Positions 36,418-46,192 of a DNA stretch of 64,000 nt are shown here, piece by piece. Position 1 is the first letter of the stretch; every line of letters starts with the position of its first letter. Origin of the DNA: Sphingomonas sp. H160509 (GTDB lineage Bacteria > Pseudomonadota > Alphaproteobacteria > Sphingomonadales > Sphingomonadaceae); assembly GCF_024124765.2 (NCBI RefSeq), contig NZ_JAMXSR020000002.1:3740001-3804000 (forward strand), in the 5' to 3' direction. The position numbers and the translations under genes are program-made. The notes below the pieces were generated by a model, which was not told the DNA's origin, did not search any database, and was given only the letters and a program-made list of their open reading frames with translations.

Positions 36418-37143
36418 ATGACGACGACGACTCTCGATACTCCTTCGCTCGCAGCCGATACCCATGAGATCGGCGGGACTACCGTGTCCATGGCTCCCGC
36501 AACGTTCGACACGATGCGTCACGCGATGGTGGCGAGCCAGTTGCGCACCAACGCGGTCAACGACCAGCGCGTCGTCGCGGCGATGGCACGCGTGCCGCGC
36601 GAGGCGTTCATGCCCGCCGACGTCCGCGCACTCGCATACCGCGACGCGACGATCCCGCTGGGACGCGGACGCTACGCCAACCTGCCGATGGCGACCGGCC
36701 GTTTGCTCACCGAAGCCTATCTGACCGCGACCGACCGCGTCCTGCTGATCGGTGCCGCGACCGGCTATACCGCGGCGGTGCTGGCCGAGATCGTCGGATC
36801 GGTCGTCGCGGTCGAGAGCGATCCTGCCTTGCTGGCGATCGCCCGCGAGGCACTCGCCGGGACCGGTAATGTCGAACTCGTCGAGGCACCGATGCAAGAC
36901 GGCCACGCCGCCGGCGCGCCCTATGACGTGCTGATCGTCGATGGCGCGGTCGAGACCGTGCCCGACGCGTTGATCACGCAGGTCAAGTCGGGTGGCCGTG
37001 TGACCGCAGGAATCGCCGAGCGCGGACTGACCCGGCTCGCATCGGGCCGCAAGACCGATGGCGGGTTTGCGCTGTCGGCGTTCGTCGATGTCGAATGCGT
37101 GAGCTTGCCTGGCTTCGACGCCCCCAAACCCTTCCGGTTCTGA
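36418..37143 (+). CDS. Protein-L-isoaspartate O-methyltransferase family protein
   Basis: 241 aa with a SAM-binding Rossmann domain: VLLIGAATGYTAAVLAEIVG, VVAVESDPALLAIARE and YDVLIVDGAVETVPDAL, plus the PCMT start MRHAMVASQLRTNAVND and VPREAFMPAD. PCMT repairs isoaspartyl residues, but this alphaproteobacterial branch next to tolC lacks strict conservation of the Ser/Thr motif, so its substrate is uncertain. It lies 10 bp before tolC in one operon. Confidence 0.85.
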   Translation: MTTTTLDTPSLAADTHEIGGTTVSMAPATFDTMRHAMVASQLRTNAVNDQRVVAAMARVPREAFMPADVRALAYRDATIPLGRGRYANLPMATGRLLTEAYLTATDRVLLIGAATGYTAAVLAEIVGSVVAVESDPALLAIAREALAGTGNVELVEAPMQDGHAAGAPYDVLIVDGAVETVPDALITQVKSGGRVTAGIAERGLTRLASGRKTDGGFALSAFVDVECVSLPGFDAPKPFRF

Positions 37144-37153
37144 GCAGAAAACC

Positions 37154-38683
37154 ATGGCCCGCGCCGCACTTCTCCGCAGTCTGCTCCTGAGTGTTGCGCT
37201 GACGTATAGCGCTGCACCACTCCAAGCGGAGACGCTGCGGGAGGCGCTGGTCAAGGCGTACAACACCAACCCGACGATCACGGCACAGCGCGCTACCCTG
37301 CGCGCGACGGATGAGAACGTGCCGATCGCCCGCGCGGCGGGGCTGCCGTCGGCTAACGCGACCGGCGATCTCACCGAATTCCTCGTCACCGGCCAAAACA
37401 ACTTCCTCGCGCCGCCGCGTCAGGGCGTTGCGCGAGCGAACGTGTCGGTGCCGCTGTACCAGGGTGGGCAGGTCCGCAATTCGGTTGCCGCGGCAAAGAC
37501 TCGTGTCGAGGGTGGCCGCGCGACGTTGCGGAGTACCGAAGCCGATTTGTTCACCAACGTCGTCGCGGCATACATGGACGTGATCCGCGACGAGGCGATC
37601 GTTGGCTTGAACACGCAGAACGTCCGCGTTCTCGACGTCAACCTTCAGGCCAGCCGCGACCGTTTCCAGGTCGGCGACCTGACCCGCACCGACGTGGCCC
37701 AGTCCGAAGCACGCCTCGCGCTTGCCCGCGCGCAGCTTCAGTCCGCACAAGCCAATCTGATATCCAGCCGCGAAAGCTATATCCAGTTGGTCGGGACGCC
37801 GCCGGGCACGCTCGACACCCCGCCGACGCTGCCGCATCTGCCCGACAGTCCGGCCTCGGCCGTGACCGTCGCGATCGACAACAACCCGGTGCTGATCGCC
37901 GCCGCCAAGGAGCGGGACGCGAGCCGCTACGACGTCGGGGTCGCCCGCGCGAGCCGGCTTCCGCAGATCAGTGCGGTCGGGGGCGCGAGCTACACCAACT
38001 ATCTCGGCTCGATCGCGTCGGTGCCCGGCGGCGTCAACGGCATTCCCAACGCCAATAAGGCGGTGCAGGCCGGGCTGTCGCTGACCCTGCCGCTGTTCCA
38101 GGGCGGGCGTCCCGCCGCGCAGGTTCGCCAGGCCGAGGCGTTCCAGTCGCGCGCGATCGAGAACGTCGCCGCAGCCGAGCGCAACGTGATCGCCCAGGCG
38201 CGTTCCGCCTATGCTTTCTGGCGCTCGTCGGAGCAGGTGATCCAGTCGTCGGAGACCGCGGTGAATGCGAACAAGCTCAGCCTCGAAGGCGTTCGCGCCG
38301 AGAATAGCGTCGGCACGCGCACGATCCTCGACATCCTCAACGCCGAGCAGGAATTGCTCAACAGCCAGGTCACGCTCGTGACCGCGCGGCGCGATGCGTA
38401 TGTCGCGGGCTTCGCGCTGCTGGCCGCGATGGGCCAGGCCGAGGCGCGCGACCTCGGGCTCGACGGTGGGGTGCTGTACGACCCGGTCGCGAACTACAAC
38501 CGCGTCCGCCGCAAGATCTGGGATTTCGGCGGCGACGGCGAGCCCGTGCCGGTCGCGACCCGCACCGCGCAGTCGCCCGCGCAGAACGCCACGGTCCAGG
38601 CGCAGTACGACCCGTTGCTCGATACGCCGGTTGACAGGAACCCCGCCTTGACGACAGGTAAGGACGCGCCGAGCCGCCAATAG
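37154..38683 (+). CDS. tolC: TolC family outer-membrane efflux protein
   Basis: 509 aa. A signal peptide ends ...APLQA (residue 24), followed by ETLREALVKAYNTNPTI, the usual TolC start. Two repeated outer-membrane efflux domains follow: SVPLYQGGQVRNSVAAAKT and TLPLFQGGRPAAQVRQAEA. NSVGTRTILDILNAEQELLN is the conserved coiled-coil end. It forms a trimeric channel for type I secretion and RND pumps. The Gln/Thr-rich C-terminal tail is not conserved. Confidence 0.95.
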   Translation: MARAALLRSLLLSVALTYSAAPLQAETLREALVKAYNTNPTITAQRATLRATDENVPIARAAGLPSANATGDLTEFLVTGQNNFLAPPRQGVARANVSVPLYQGGQVRNSVAAAKTRVEGGRATLRSTEADLFTNVVAAYMDVIRDEAIVGLNTQNVRVLDVNLQASRDRFQVGDLTRTDVAQSEARLALARAQLQSAQANLISSRESYIQLVGTPPGTLDTPPTLPHLPDSPASAVTVAIDNNPVLIAAAKERDASRYDVGVARASRLPQISAVGGASYTNYLGSIASVPGGVNGIPNANKAVQAGLSLTLPLFQGGRPAAQVRQAEAFQSRAIENVAAAERNVIAQARSAYAFWRSSEQVIQSSETAVNANKLSLEGVRAENSVGTRTILDILNAEQELLNSQVTLVTARRDAYVAGFALLAAMGQAEARDLGLDGGVLYDPVANYNRVRRKIWDFGGDGEPVPVATRTAQSPAQNATVQAQYDPLLDTPVDRNPALTTGKDAPSRQ

Positions 38684-38709
38684 GGGCGCGCGGGGCTACG
38701 GGGTTTGGG

Positions 38710-39295
38710 ATGGTCCGGATGGGGGATGTCAACGGCGAGCCGTCGATGGAGGAAATCCTCTCTTCGATCAAACGCATCATTGCGGAAGAGGGCGATACGC
38801 CCGGCCGTTCGCGTCGGCCTTCGCGCGCAACGTCCGCGCCGGTCGATCTCGATCCCGCCTATTTCGACGGCGACCATGACGACGATGAGATTCTCGAACT
38901 GAGCGACCCCATGCCCGATCGTACGCCGCGCCCGCCCAAGTCCCCGGTGCTCAATGCTGCCGATACCCCGCCCGAGCCACGCCACGCCGCGCCGCAAATG
39001 GCCCCCCCAGATGACATCGCCAAAGCCCGCGCCGAGTGCCAAGCCGCAGCCGGCCATCGACGCGGCGGCCGAGCCGATCGTCTCGCGCCACACCGCCGCT
39101 GCAACGCGCGCGCCGCTCGAGGCGTTGACGCGGATGATGGTAAAACCCGAGACAGGCAATGACGGCACGCTCGAGGGCCTGGTGCGCGAAATGCTCCGTC
39201 CGATGCTGCGCGAATGGATCGACGCCAACCTTCCCAACATGGTCGAGGACATGGTCTCGCGCGAGATCGCCAAGATCATGAACCAGCAGCCCTAG
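38710..39295 (+). CDS. PopZ-like polar organising protein (DUF2497)
   Basis: A ~195-aa protein with the PopZ layout. The N-terminal partner-binding helix is EPSMEEILSSIKRIIAEE. A long acidic Pro-rich disordered middle (residues 30-125) leads to a C-terminal oligomerisation domain, LEGLVREMLRPMLREWIDAN and MVEDMVSREIAKIM. PopZ forms a polar matrix that anchors the centromere and signalling proteins, including the CckA pathway. The frame breaks in the C7 run 39002-39008; six C join PQMAPQMTSPKPAP. It lies between tolC and valS. Confidence 0.88.
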
Positions 39296-39315
39296 GCTCA
39301 CAAGTCACGGGCGCG

Positions 39316-39340
39316 GACGCGAGGCTGGTTTCCTCGCGTC
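39316..39340. terminator. GC-rich hairpin between popZ-like gene and valS
   Basis: GACGCGAGG, loop CTGGTTT, CCTCGCGTC: a perfect 9-bp stem 20 bp after the popZ stop, without a T tract. Possible weak terminator. Confidence 0.4.
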
Positions 39341-39362
39341 GCGCTCGCTAAGGCCTCGGCGC

Positions 39363-42157
39363 ATGAGCGAGCTTCCCAAAACCTTCGACCCGGCCTCCAT
39401 CGAATCGCGCTGGTATGCGCATTGGGAGGCGAGCGGCCAGTTCCGCCCCGACCGTCCGAACGCCGAGCCGTGGACGATCGTCAACCCGCCGCCTAACGTT
39501 ACGGGCTCGCTGCACATCGGCCACGCGCTCGATAACGCGCTGCAGGACATCCTCACGCGTCACGCCCGCCTGAAGGGCAAGGATGCATTGTGGGTGGTCG
39601 GCACCGATCACGCGGGCATCGCCACGCAGATGGTCGTCGAGCGCCAGATGGGTGCGCTGACCCCGCCGCAGAAGCGCACCGATCTCACGCGCGAGGAGTT
39701 CGTCGCGAAGGTCTGGGCGTGGAAGGAAGAGAGCGGCGGCGAGATCACGCAGCAACTCCGCCGGCTCGGCTGCTCGATGGACTGGGCGAACGAGCGCTTC
39801 ACGATGGACGAGGGCTTTTCGAAGGCCGTCCTGAAGGTGTTCGTCGACCTCCACAAACAGGGGCTCCTCTACCGCGACAAGCGCCTGGTGAACTGGGACC
39901 CAGGTCTCGGCACCGCGATCAGCGACCTTGAGGTTGAGACGCGCGAGATCAAGGGCAGCTTCTGGCATCTGCGCTATCCGCTTGAAGACGGATCGGGGTT
40001 CATCGAGGTCGCGACCACGCGGCCCGAGACGATGCTCGCCGACATGGCGGTGGCGGTGAACGCCTCCGACGCGCGCTACACCGCGTTGATCGGCAAGCAG
40101 GTGAAGCTGCCGATCACCGGCCGTTTGATCCCGATCATCGCCGACGACCATGCCGATCCGGAACTCGGGTCGGGCGCGGTGAAGATCACGCCGGGCCACG
40201 ACTTCAACGATTTCGAGGTCGGCAAGCGGGCAGGGATGGCCGCGGGGTCGATGCTCAACATGCTCGATGCCAAGGCGCGCGTCGTGCAGGTGTCCGATGG
40301 GCTAATCCCCGCCGACCTGCTTGGATTGACGACCGCCGAGGCACGCAAGGCAGTCGTCGCGCGTTTAAAGGCCGAAGGCTTCCTGATCGCGCACGTCGAC
40401 AAGGACGGCGAAGAGCACGACGCCGAGCCGCGCACGATCCAGACCCCGTATGGCGACCGTTCGGGCGTGGTGATCGAGCCGTGGCTGACCGACCAATGGT
40501 ATGTCGACGCGAAGACGCTCGCGCAGCCGGCGATCGAGGCGGTGCGCACCGGCGCGATCGATATCGTGCCCAAGACGTGGGAGAAGACGTTCTTCAATTG
40601 GATGGACAACATCCAGCCCTGGTGCGTGTCGCGGCAATTGTGGTGGGGGCACCAGATTCCGGCATGGTTCGGCCCGGATGGTACGCCGTATGTCGCCGAA
40701 ACCGAGGCGGAAGCGCAGGCCTTAGCAGGCGAGGGCGTGAGCCTTACGCGCGATCCCGACGTGCTCGACACCTGGTTCTCCAGCGCCCTTTGGCCCTTCG
40801 CCACGCTCGGCTGGCCTGAGGAAGGTGCCGTTCCCTCTCCCCCTCCGGGGGAGAGGGCCAGGGTGAGGGGCAGCCAAGCAGCGCAGCACCCGGCACGACC
40901 CCTCATTCCGACCCTCTCCCCGGAGGGGAGAGGGAGCAGAAGCAGTTGAGCGGACGCTATCCGAACGACGTGCTCATTTCCGGCTTCGACATCCTGTTCT
41001 TCTGGAACGCGCGGATGATGATGCAGGGGCTGCACTTCATGAAGGACGTGCCGTTCCGCACGCTCTACCTCCACGGCCTCGTCCGTGCGGCGGACGGTGC
41101 GAAGATGTCGAAGTCGAAGGGCAACGTCGTCAACCCGCTCGGCCTGATCGATACCTACGGCGCCGACGCGCTACGCTTCTTCATGGCGGCGATGGAGAGC
41201 CAAGGCCGCGACATCAAGATGGATGAGAAGCGCGTCGAGGGCTATCGCAACTTCGCTACCAAGCTGTGGAACGCCGCCCGGTTCGCGCAGGCCAACGGGA
41301 TCGTCGCCAGCACGACGCTGGAGGCACCGCGCGCGGAACTGGCCGTCAACAAATGGATCATCGCCGAGACGATCGCGACCGTCCAGACGGTCGACCTCGC
41401 GCTCGCCGACTACCGCTTCGACGGCGCTGCCAACGCGATCTACCAGTTCGCGTGGAGCCGGTTCTGCGACTGGTATCTCGAACTGATCAAGCCGCAGATG
41501 GTCGGCGATGAGCGCGGTGTCATCGATGCCGAGTCGAAGGCGGTCGCGGGCTGGGTGCTCGACCAGATCCTGGTCCTGCTCCACCCGTTCATGCCGTTCA
41601 TCACCGAGGAACTCTGGCACGCGATGGGCCCGCGTGATCACGACCTGATCGTCGCGAAATGGCCAATGGCGGACGCGCGCGCGCTCGATCCCGAGGCGAG
41701 CAAGGAAGTCGACTGGCTGATCCGTCTGGTTCAGGAAATCCGCACCGCGCGGAATGAGTTGAACGTGCCCCCGGGCGCACGCCTGCCGCTCCACGTCCGC
41801 GATGCGAATGCGACGACCTTGGCGCGGCTCGAACGCCAGGCACCTGCGCTCGCGCGTCTCGCCCGCGTTACGCATGCCGACGGCGAAGCCACCGGCGGCG
41901 CGGCGCAGGTCGTGGTCGACGAAGCGACGTTCGTCCTGCCTTTGGAAGGCGTCATCGACCTCGACTCCGAACGCGCCCGCCTGACCAAGGCGATCGCGGC
42001 GGCGGAGAAGGAGCGCGACGCGTTGTCCGGCCGCCTGAGCAACGCCAGCTTCGTCGAACGCGCCAAGCCCGAAGCGGTGGAAAAGGCCAAGGCCGACCAC
42101 GCCGACAAGGCCGCCGAAGCTGCTCGCCTGCAAGCGGCGCTCGGACGCCTGGGCTAA
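39363..42157 (+). CDS. valS: Valyl-tRNA synthetase interrupted by a palindromic element
   Basis: Class I synthetase charging tRNA-Val. The HIGH motif is in PPPNVTGSLHIGHALDNAL, editing-domain motifs include EVATTRPETMLADMAVAV, and KMSKS is in GAKMSKSKGNVVNPLGLIDT. The C-terminal coiled coil is LTKAIAAAEKERDALSGRLS. Between LGWPEE (residue ~486) and SGRYPNDVLISGFD lies a ~105-bp palindromic element that normal ValS lacks. In the given sequence the first frame ends at TGA 40947-40949 and the second half is shifted. One added base anywhere in the element would give a single protein of ~931 aa, because both frames are open through it. ValS is essential, so a functional protein is expected. Confidence 0.93.
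40833..40934. repeat. Palindromic doublet inside valS, family G
   Basis: CCCTCTCCCCCTCCGGGGGAGAGGG (40833-40857) and CCCTCTCCCCGGAGGGGAGAGGG (40912-40934) are each hairpins and are inverted with respect to one another. The inner pair is GGTGAGGGG / CCCCTCATT. Neither of the two relevant forward frames contains a stop inside it. No other copy is in the window. Confidence 0.85.
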
Positions 42158-42160
42158 CCT

Positions 42161-42268
42161 GCTCCCTTCCCGCTTGCGGGAGGGGTTGGGGAGGGGCGTG
42201 GCCCAAGAAGCCGGACGCCAGTACGTACGTCGTGCCCTCCCCTGACCCCTCCCGCAAGCGGGAGGGGA
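42161..42268. repeat. Palindromic doublet, family E
   Basis: CTCCCTTCCCGCTTGCGGGA with GGGGTTGGGGAGGG, and CCCTCCCCTGACCCC with TCCCGCAAGCGGGAGGGGA. It starts 4 bp after the valS stop. Confidence 0.83.
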
Positions 42269-42304
42269 ATGCGTAGTGTAATTCGGTCTTACTCAAACCG
42301 AACA

Positions 42305-42397
42305 CCCGTCACTCCAGCGAAAGCCGGGGTATCCCCGTTGGAAAGCGCATCGGCCACCCGATAGTCTGGAGACGCCAGCTTTCGCTGGGGTGACGGT
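42305..42397. repeat. Palindromic doublet, family H
   Basis: CCCGTCACTCCAGCGAAAGC and GCTTTCGCTGGGGTGACGG arms around a ~54-nt centre, second of three elements between valS and the MATE gene. Confidence 0.8.
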
Positions 42398-42440
42398 TTG
42401 AGGCGGGGTGGCTCTGCCGTGCAGAGTATCCGACCACCTT

Positions 42441-42497
42441 CTTGTTCTCCCGCGAAGGCGGGAGTCCAGACTGGGTCCCCGCCTCCGCGGGGAAACA
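42441..42497. repeat. Palindromic doublet, family D copy 3
   Basis: CTTGTTCTCCCGCGAAGGCG...CGCCTCCGCGGGGAAACA with centre AGTCCAGACTGGG. Third element in the 475-bp valS-MATE gap; nothing else is seen there before the GTG start. Confidence 0.87.
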
Positions 42498-42632
42498 CGG
42501 CCCGCTTGGTTCGCGTACGGGACCTACCGGCTTGTTCCGGAGTTCACTCCGCGGCTAGGCACTCGACATGACAGGGCGCCTGCCCGTTCGCCGGTATATG
42601 CCGGACCGAGTTCGGCCTGACGGAGAGACTGT

Positions 42633-44144
42633 GTGAGCGACCTTCCATCCGACATCGAGACCGGCTCCATTCACCGCGACGCCTCTAGCCCGAATGCCGA
42701 TCCCCCCCGCGGAAAGCCGGGCCAGCGCGACCTCACCACCGGGCACATCGGTCGCACCCTGCTCGCCTTCGCGCTGCCGACACTTGGCTCGAACATTCTC
42801 CAGTCGCTCAACGGCTCGATCAACGCGATCTGGGTCGGTCGCTACCTCGGCGAGGGCGCACTCGCCGCGACGTCGAACGCGAACATCATCATGTTCCTCA
42901 CCTTCGGCGCGGTGTTCGGCTTCGGCATGGCGGCGACGATCCTGGTCGGCCAGAGCTTCGGCCGCCATGATCTGGAGGGTGCACGCCGGGCGTTCGGCTC
43001 CGCGGTAGGCCTGGTCCTCGGCGGAGCGATCGTGATCGCCGCGCTTGGCTGGGTGTTCGCACCCGAGATCCTGCATCTGCTTGCTACCCCCGGCGACGCG
43101 ATGCCGCTCGCGCTTGCCTATCTGCGCGTGATCTTCCTTGGGCTGCCTGCGTCGATGATGATGGTCCTCCTCATGATGGGGCTGCGCGGCACCGGCGATT
43201 CGATGACGCCGCTCTGGTTCATGCTGCTCAGCGCGATCCTCGACAGCGGGCTCAACCCGTTGCTGATCGCCGGTATCGGACCGTTCCCGCAGATGGGGAT
43301 CGCGGGCTCGGCGATGGCGACGCTGGTCGCGAGCCACGTTTCGCTGCTCGGGCTGATCGTCTACATCTACAAGCGCGACCTGCCATTGCGGCTCCGCGGC
43401 AACGAACTCCGCTACCTGATCCCCGAGCGCGCGCTGACCGGCACGATCGTGCGGAAAGGCCTGCCGATGGGCGCGCAGATGCTCGTCATGTCGACCGCGG
43501 GGCTAGCGATGGTCGGGCTGGTCAACCGGCTCGGCGTCGACACCGCTGCGGCCTATGCGGTGTCGCAACAGCTCTGGACCTATATCCAGATGCCCGCGCT
43601 GGCGATCGGCGCGGCGGTCAGTTCGATGGCCGCGCAGAATATCGGCGCGGGGCGGTGGGACCGGGTCGGCGACATCACGAAGTACGGCCTGCTCTTCAAC
43701 ATCGCGCTGACCGGCGCGATGGTTGGCGTGGTGATCCTGTTCGATCGCCCGGTGATGACGCTGTTTATCGGTGGCGCGAGCCCCGCGCTGCCGATCGCAC
43801 GACATATCCAGCTGATCGCGAGCTGGAATTTCATCCTGTTCGGCATGACGATGGTGCTGTTCTCGACCGTCCGCGCGAACGGCGCGGTGATCGCGCCGTT
43901 GATCGCGCTGATCGTCGCGCTGTATCCGGTGCGGATCGGCTTTGCGTTGCTGGCGAAGCCGTGGCTTGGGGCGGATGCGCTGTGGTGGAGCTTTCCGCTG
44001 GGGTCGTTCACGACGCTGGCGATTGCCGCGTGGTATTATCGCTATGGCAATTGGCGCAAGGGTGCGCTGGTAGTGCCCGACGACAGCGAGGAACAGGCGC
44101 ACGGGATGAGCGAGCCGGGCGGGCGGTTGCAGCCTACGGGGTGA
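42633..44144 (+). CDS. MATE family multidrug efflux transporter
   Basis: 503 aa with 12 membrane segments in two related halves: FALPTLGSNILQSLNGSINA and GLPMGAQMLVMSTAGLAMVG. The family exports cationic drugs in exchange for Na+ or H+. A ~40-residue hydrophilic N-terminus precedes the first helix. The start is GTG 42633 behind CGGAGAG. It converges on the NYN gene across a family C repeat. Confidence 0.92.
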   Translation: MSDLPSDIETGSIHRDASSPNADPPRGKPGQRDLTTGHIGRTLLAFALPTLGSNILQSLNGSINAIWVGRYLGEGALAATSNANIIMFLTFGAVFGFGMAATILVGQSFGRHDLEGARRAFGSAVGLVLGGAIVIAALGWVFAPEILHLLATPGDAMPLALAYLRVIFLGLPASMMMVLLMMGLRGTGDSMTPLWFMLLSAILDSGLNPLLIAGIGPFPQMGIAGSAMATLVASHVSLLGLIVYIYKRDLPLRLRGNELRYLIPERALTGTIVRKGLPMGAQMLVMSTAGLAMVGLVNRLGVDTAAAYAVSQQLWTYIQMPALAIGAAVSSMAAQNIGAGRWDRVGDITKYGLLFNIALTGAMVGVVILFDRPVMTLFIGGASPALPIARHIQLIASWNFILFGMTMVLFSTVRANGAVIAPLIALIVALYPVRIGFALLAKPWLGADALWWSFPLGSFTTLAIAAWYYRYGNWRKGALVVPDDSEEQAHGMSEPGGRLQPTG

Positions 44145-44174
44145 GTCCGAAATTTGGCCTCGCTAGATCAAAGC

Positions 44175-44282
44175 CACCTCCCCGGCGGAGGCCGGGGTCC
44201 AGTTGGAAAGGTCGCAGTAACTAAGCGCGGCGCTCAGTTAGCAACGTCCCCCAACTGGGCCCCGGCCTTCGCCGGGGAGGTG
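44175..44282. repeat. Palindromic doublet, family C copy 2
   Basis: CACCTCCCCGGCGGAGGCCG...CGGCCTTCGCCGGGGAGGTG. The centre AAGGTCGCAGTAAC...GTTAGCAACGT is shared with the copy at 55133, so the whole ~100 bp is conserved. Convergent junction of MATE and NYN genes. Confidence 0.87.
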
Positions 44283-44307
44283 CACCTTCTTGTTAAGTGC
44301 GAAGTGT

Positions 44308-45073
44308 TTACCGCAAGCGCTTCACGAAAGACCGCCCACCTTCGCGGCGCTCGTGCTGGAAATTCGGGATCGTCTCGATCAGGTCCGACAGCCGATTGAA
44401 GCCGTAATTTCGCGCATCGAAGCTCGATCGGTTACCCGCCAGCTGGCCGAGTTCGGCGACGCTGGCATACCCCCTTCTCGTCGCGCTTCACCGCGTTGTA
44501 CGCGTCGATCAGCAGCTTGATCACCTGCTCGTCGATCGGTTGTGCCGTCTTAGGCCGCGCGACCGGCGCCGGGGTAGCGGGCTTCTCGCCAGCCACCGAA
44601 GCAGGCGCCGGCACCTGCATCGGCTGCGACGTCTCGTTCAGCGCGCCGACGTCGATGAACCGCGTGCACGCCTGCCGAAACCCTTCCGGCGTGCGGCTCG
44701 TGCCGAAGCCGTACACCGGGATGCCGTCCTGGCGGATGCGCGTCGCAAGCGGCATGAAATCGCTGTCCGACGACATGATCCCGAAGCCGTCGATGCGCCC
44801 GCGGAACAGCAGGTCCATCGCGTCGATCGTCATCTTCATGTCGGTCGCGTTCTTGCCTTTGGTCAAGTCGAACTGCTGCTGCGGCTCGATGCCGTGCTTG
44901 ATCGACATGTCGCTCCACGCCTTCAGCGCGGGCTTCGACCAGTTGCCATAGACCCGTCGGACGTTGACCGTGCCGAGTTCGGCAAGGACGGTCAGCACCG
45001 GGTCGAGGGTCGCCGCGGACGCATTGTCCGCGTCGATCAGGAGGGCGACGTTGCGCGTTGTGGTATCGATCAT
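44308..45073 (-). CDS. NYN domain ribonuclease-like protein with C-terminal LOTUS/OST-HTH domain
   Basis: ~254 aa. The N-terminal NYN (PIN-like) domain has the acidic nuclease residues: VALLIDADNASA, VYGNWSKPAL, ATDMKMTIDAMDLLF and MSSDSDFMPLATRIRQ. After an Ala/Pro linker the OST-HTH/LOTUS domain reads EQVIKLLIDAYNAVKRDEKG, ASVAELGQLAGNRSSFDARN, YGFNRLSDLIETI and RRSFVKRLR-like end. Bacterial versions are thought to bind and cut RNA. The frame breaks in the C5 run 44470-44474; four C give EKGYASVAEL and move the stop from 44432 to 44308. Confidence 0.88.
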
Positions 45074-45083
45074 GCGTTAGAGG

Positions 45084-45464
45084 TTAGCCCCGCGCGCGCG
45101 CCGCGTCCACGCTCCACGCGCCGCCACCGGCCGCAGCGAGGTACAGGAAGACGAAGCAGTAGAGTACCGCCGCCTCGCCGCCATTGGCGATCGGGAAGGG
45201 GCCCTTCGGCATGTGCGCCATGAAATACGCGACCGCGGACATCCCCGACAGCACGAACGCGACCGGCCGCGTGAACAGGCCGACGATCAGCAAACCGCCG
45301 CCAACGACTTCGAGCACGCCGGCGACGGTCAGCAACGGGTTCATCGGCATTGGGAAGGGGGGCAGGCCAAAGAATTTCGAGATGCCGTGGCTGAAGAACA
45401 CCAGCGCGACGACGATGCGCATGACGCTGAGCAGGCGGCTGGACCAGGTGGCGGGTATCGGCAT
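45084..45464 (-). CDS. DoxX family membrane protein
   Basis: 126 aa, four membrane helices with the DoxX pattern: MRIVVALVFFSHGISKFFG, VAGVLEVVGGGLLIVGLFTR and GPFPIANGGEAAVLYCFVFL. Some family members form redox complexes with a thiosulfate or SodA partner; no such partner is here. ATG 45464 has GAGGAA 6 nt upstream and excludes 13 longer-frame residues. It lies 10 bp before the NYN gene, so probably co-transcribed. Confidence 0.88.
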   Translation of the reverse strand: MPIPATWSSRLLSVMRIVVALVFFSHGISKFFGLPPFPMPMNPLLTVAGVLEVVGGGLLIVGLFTRPVAFVLSGMSAVAYFMAHMPKGPFPIANGGEAAVLYCFVFLYLAAAGGGAWSVDAARARG

Positions 45465-45569
45465 GGGGATTCCTCGAGTGTCGTTGCGTGGGCGAAACGT
45501 CACACGGGGGGCGGCACAAGGTCAATTCGTGTAGATCGAAACGCATCGTTTGCGGGACGCGCTCTCACG

Positions 45570-45694
45570 ATCCTCTCCGCTAGGGGGAGGTGACACCGCA
45601 GGTGACGGAAGGGGGAGGACACGGAACAGCGATTTCCCTTACCGCCCCCCTCCGTCTGGCAAGCGCCAGCCACCTCCCCCTTGCGGGGGAGGAT
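45570..45694. repeat. Palindromic doublet, family A copy 2
   Basis: ATCCTCTCCGCTAGGGGGAGG...CCTCCCCCTTGCGGGGGAGGAT; the centre (GTGACGGAAGGGGGAGGACA, then CCTCCGTCTGGCAAGCGCCA) matches copy 1 at 1163 closely. It lies between greB and doxX. Confidence 0.86.
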
Positions 45695-45701
45695 CGCAAC
45701 G

Positions 45702-46178
45702 TCAGGGGTAGGCGATTGCCATCACCTCGTACTCGCGCTCCCCGGCGGGGAGGTCTACCCGCCGGACGTCACCTATCGCAGCGCCGCGCAAGGCGCGTGC
45801 GAATGGCGAGTTCCAGCCGATTCGGCCATTGCTCGCGTCGGTCTCGTCGTCGCCTACCAAGGTCAGGATCCGCTCGACGTCATCCTCGTCCGCGACCGTC
45901 ACGCAGGCCCCGAACCAAACGCGCGAGCGGTCTTCCTGCGCGGCCGGGTCGACGACCTTCGCCGCCTTCATCCGCTTCGAAAGCCACCCCAGCCGCCGGT
46001 CGATCTCGCGCAACCGTTTGCGGCCGTAGATATAGTCGCCGTTCTCGGACCGGTCGCCGTTGCCTGCCGCCCAGGAGATGACTTCGACGAGGGCGGGGCG
46101 CTCGGTCGACAGGAGTTGTTCGTATTCGGTGCGGAGTACGGCGTAGCCGGCGGGGGTTATGTAGTTGGGGCGATCCAT
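45702..46178 (-). CDS. greB: Transcription elongation factor GreB
   Basis: 158 aa. GreB inserts an N-terminal coiled coil into the RNA polymerase secondary channel to stimulate cleavage of backtracked RNA. Seen: YITPAGYAVLRTEYEQLL, the acidic tip region GNGDRSENGDYIYGRKRLRE, DRRLGWLSKRM and the C-terminal FKBP-like SNGRIGWNSPFARALRGAA. ATG 46178 (MDRPNYITPAG). Confidence 0.95.
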   Translation of the reverse strand: MDRPNYITPAGYAVLRTEYEQLLSTERPALVEVISWAAGNGDRSENGDYIYGRKRLREIDRRLGWLSKRMKAAKVVDPAAQEDRSRVWFGACVTVADEDDVERILTLVGDDETDASNGRIGWNSPFARALRGAAIGDVRRVDLPAGEREYEVMAIAYP

Positions 46179-46192
46179 GCGCTTGCCTACCA

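Noticed and set aside
40946..42157. Separate C-terminal ValS gene starting at TTG
   Set aside because: It lacks the HIGH domain and any ribosome site; it is better read as the second half of one valS gene.
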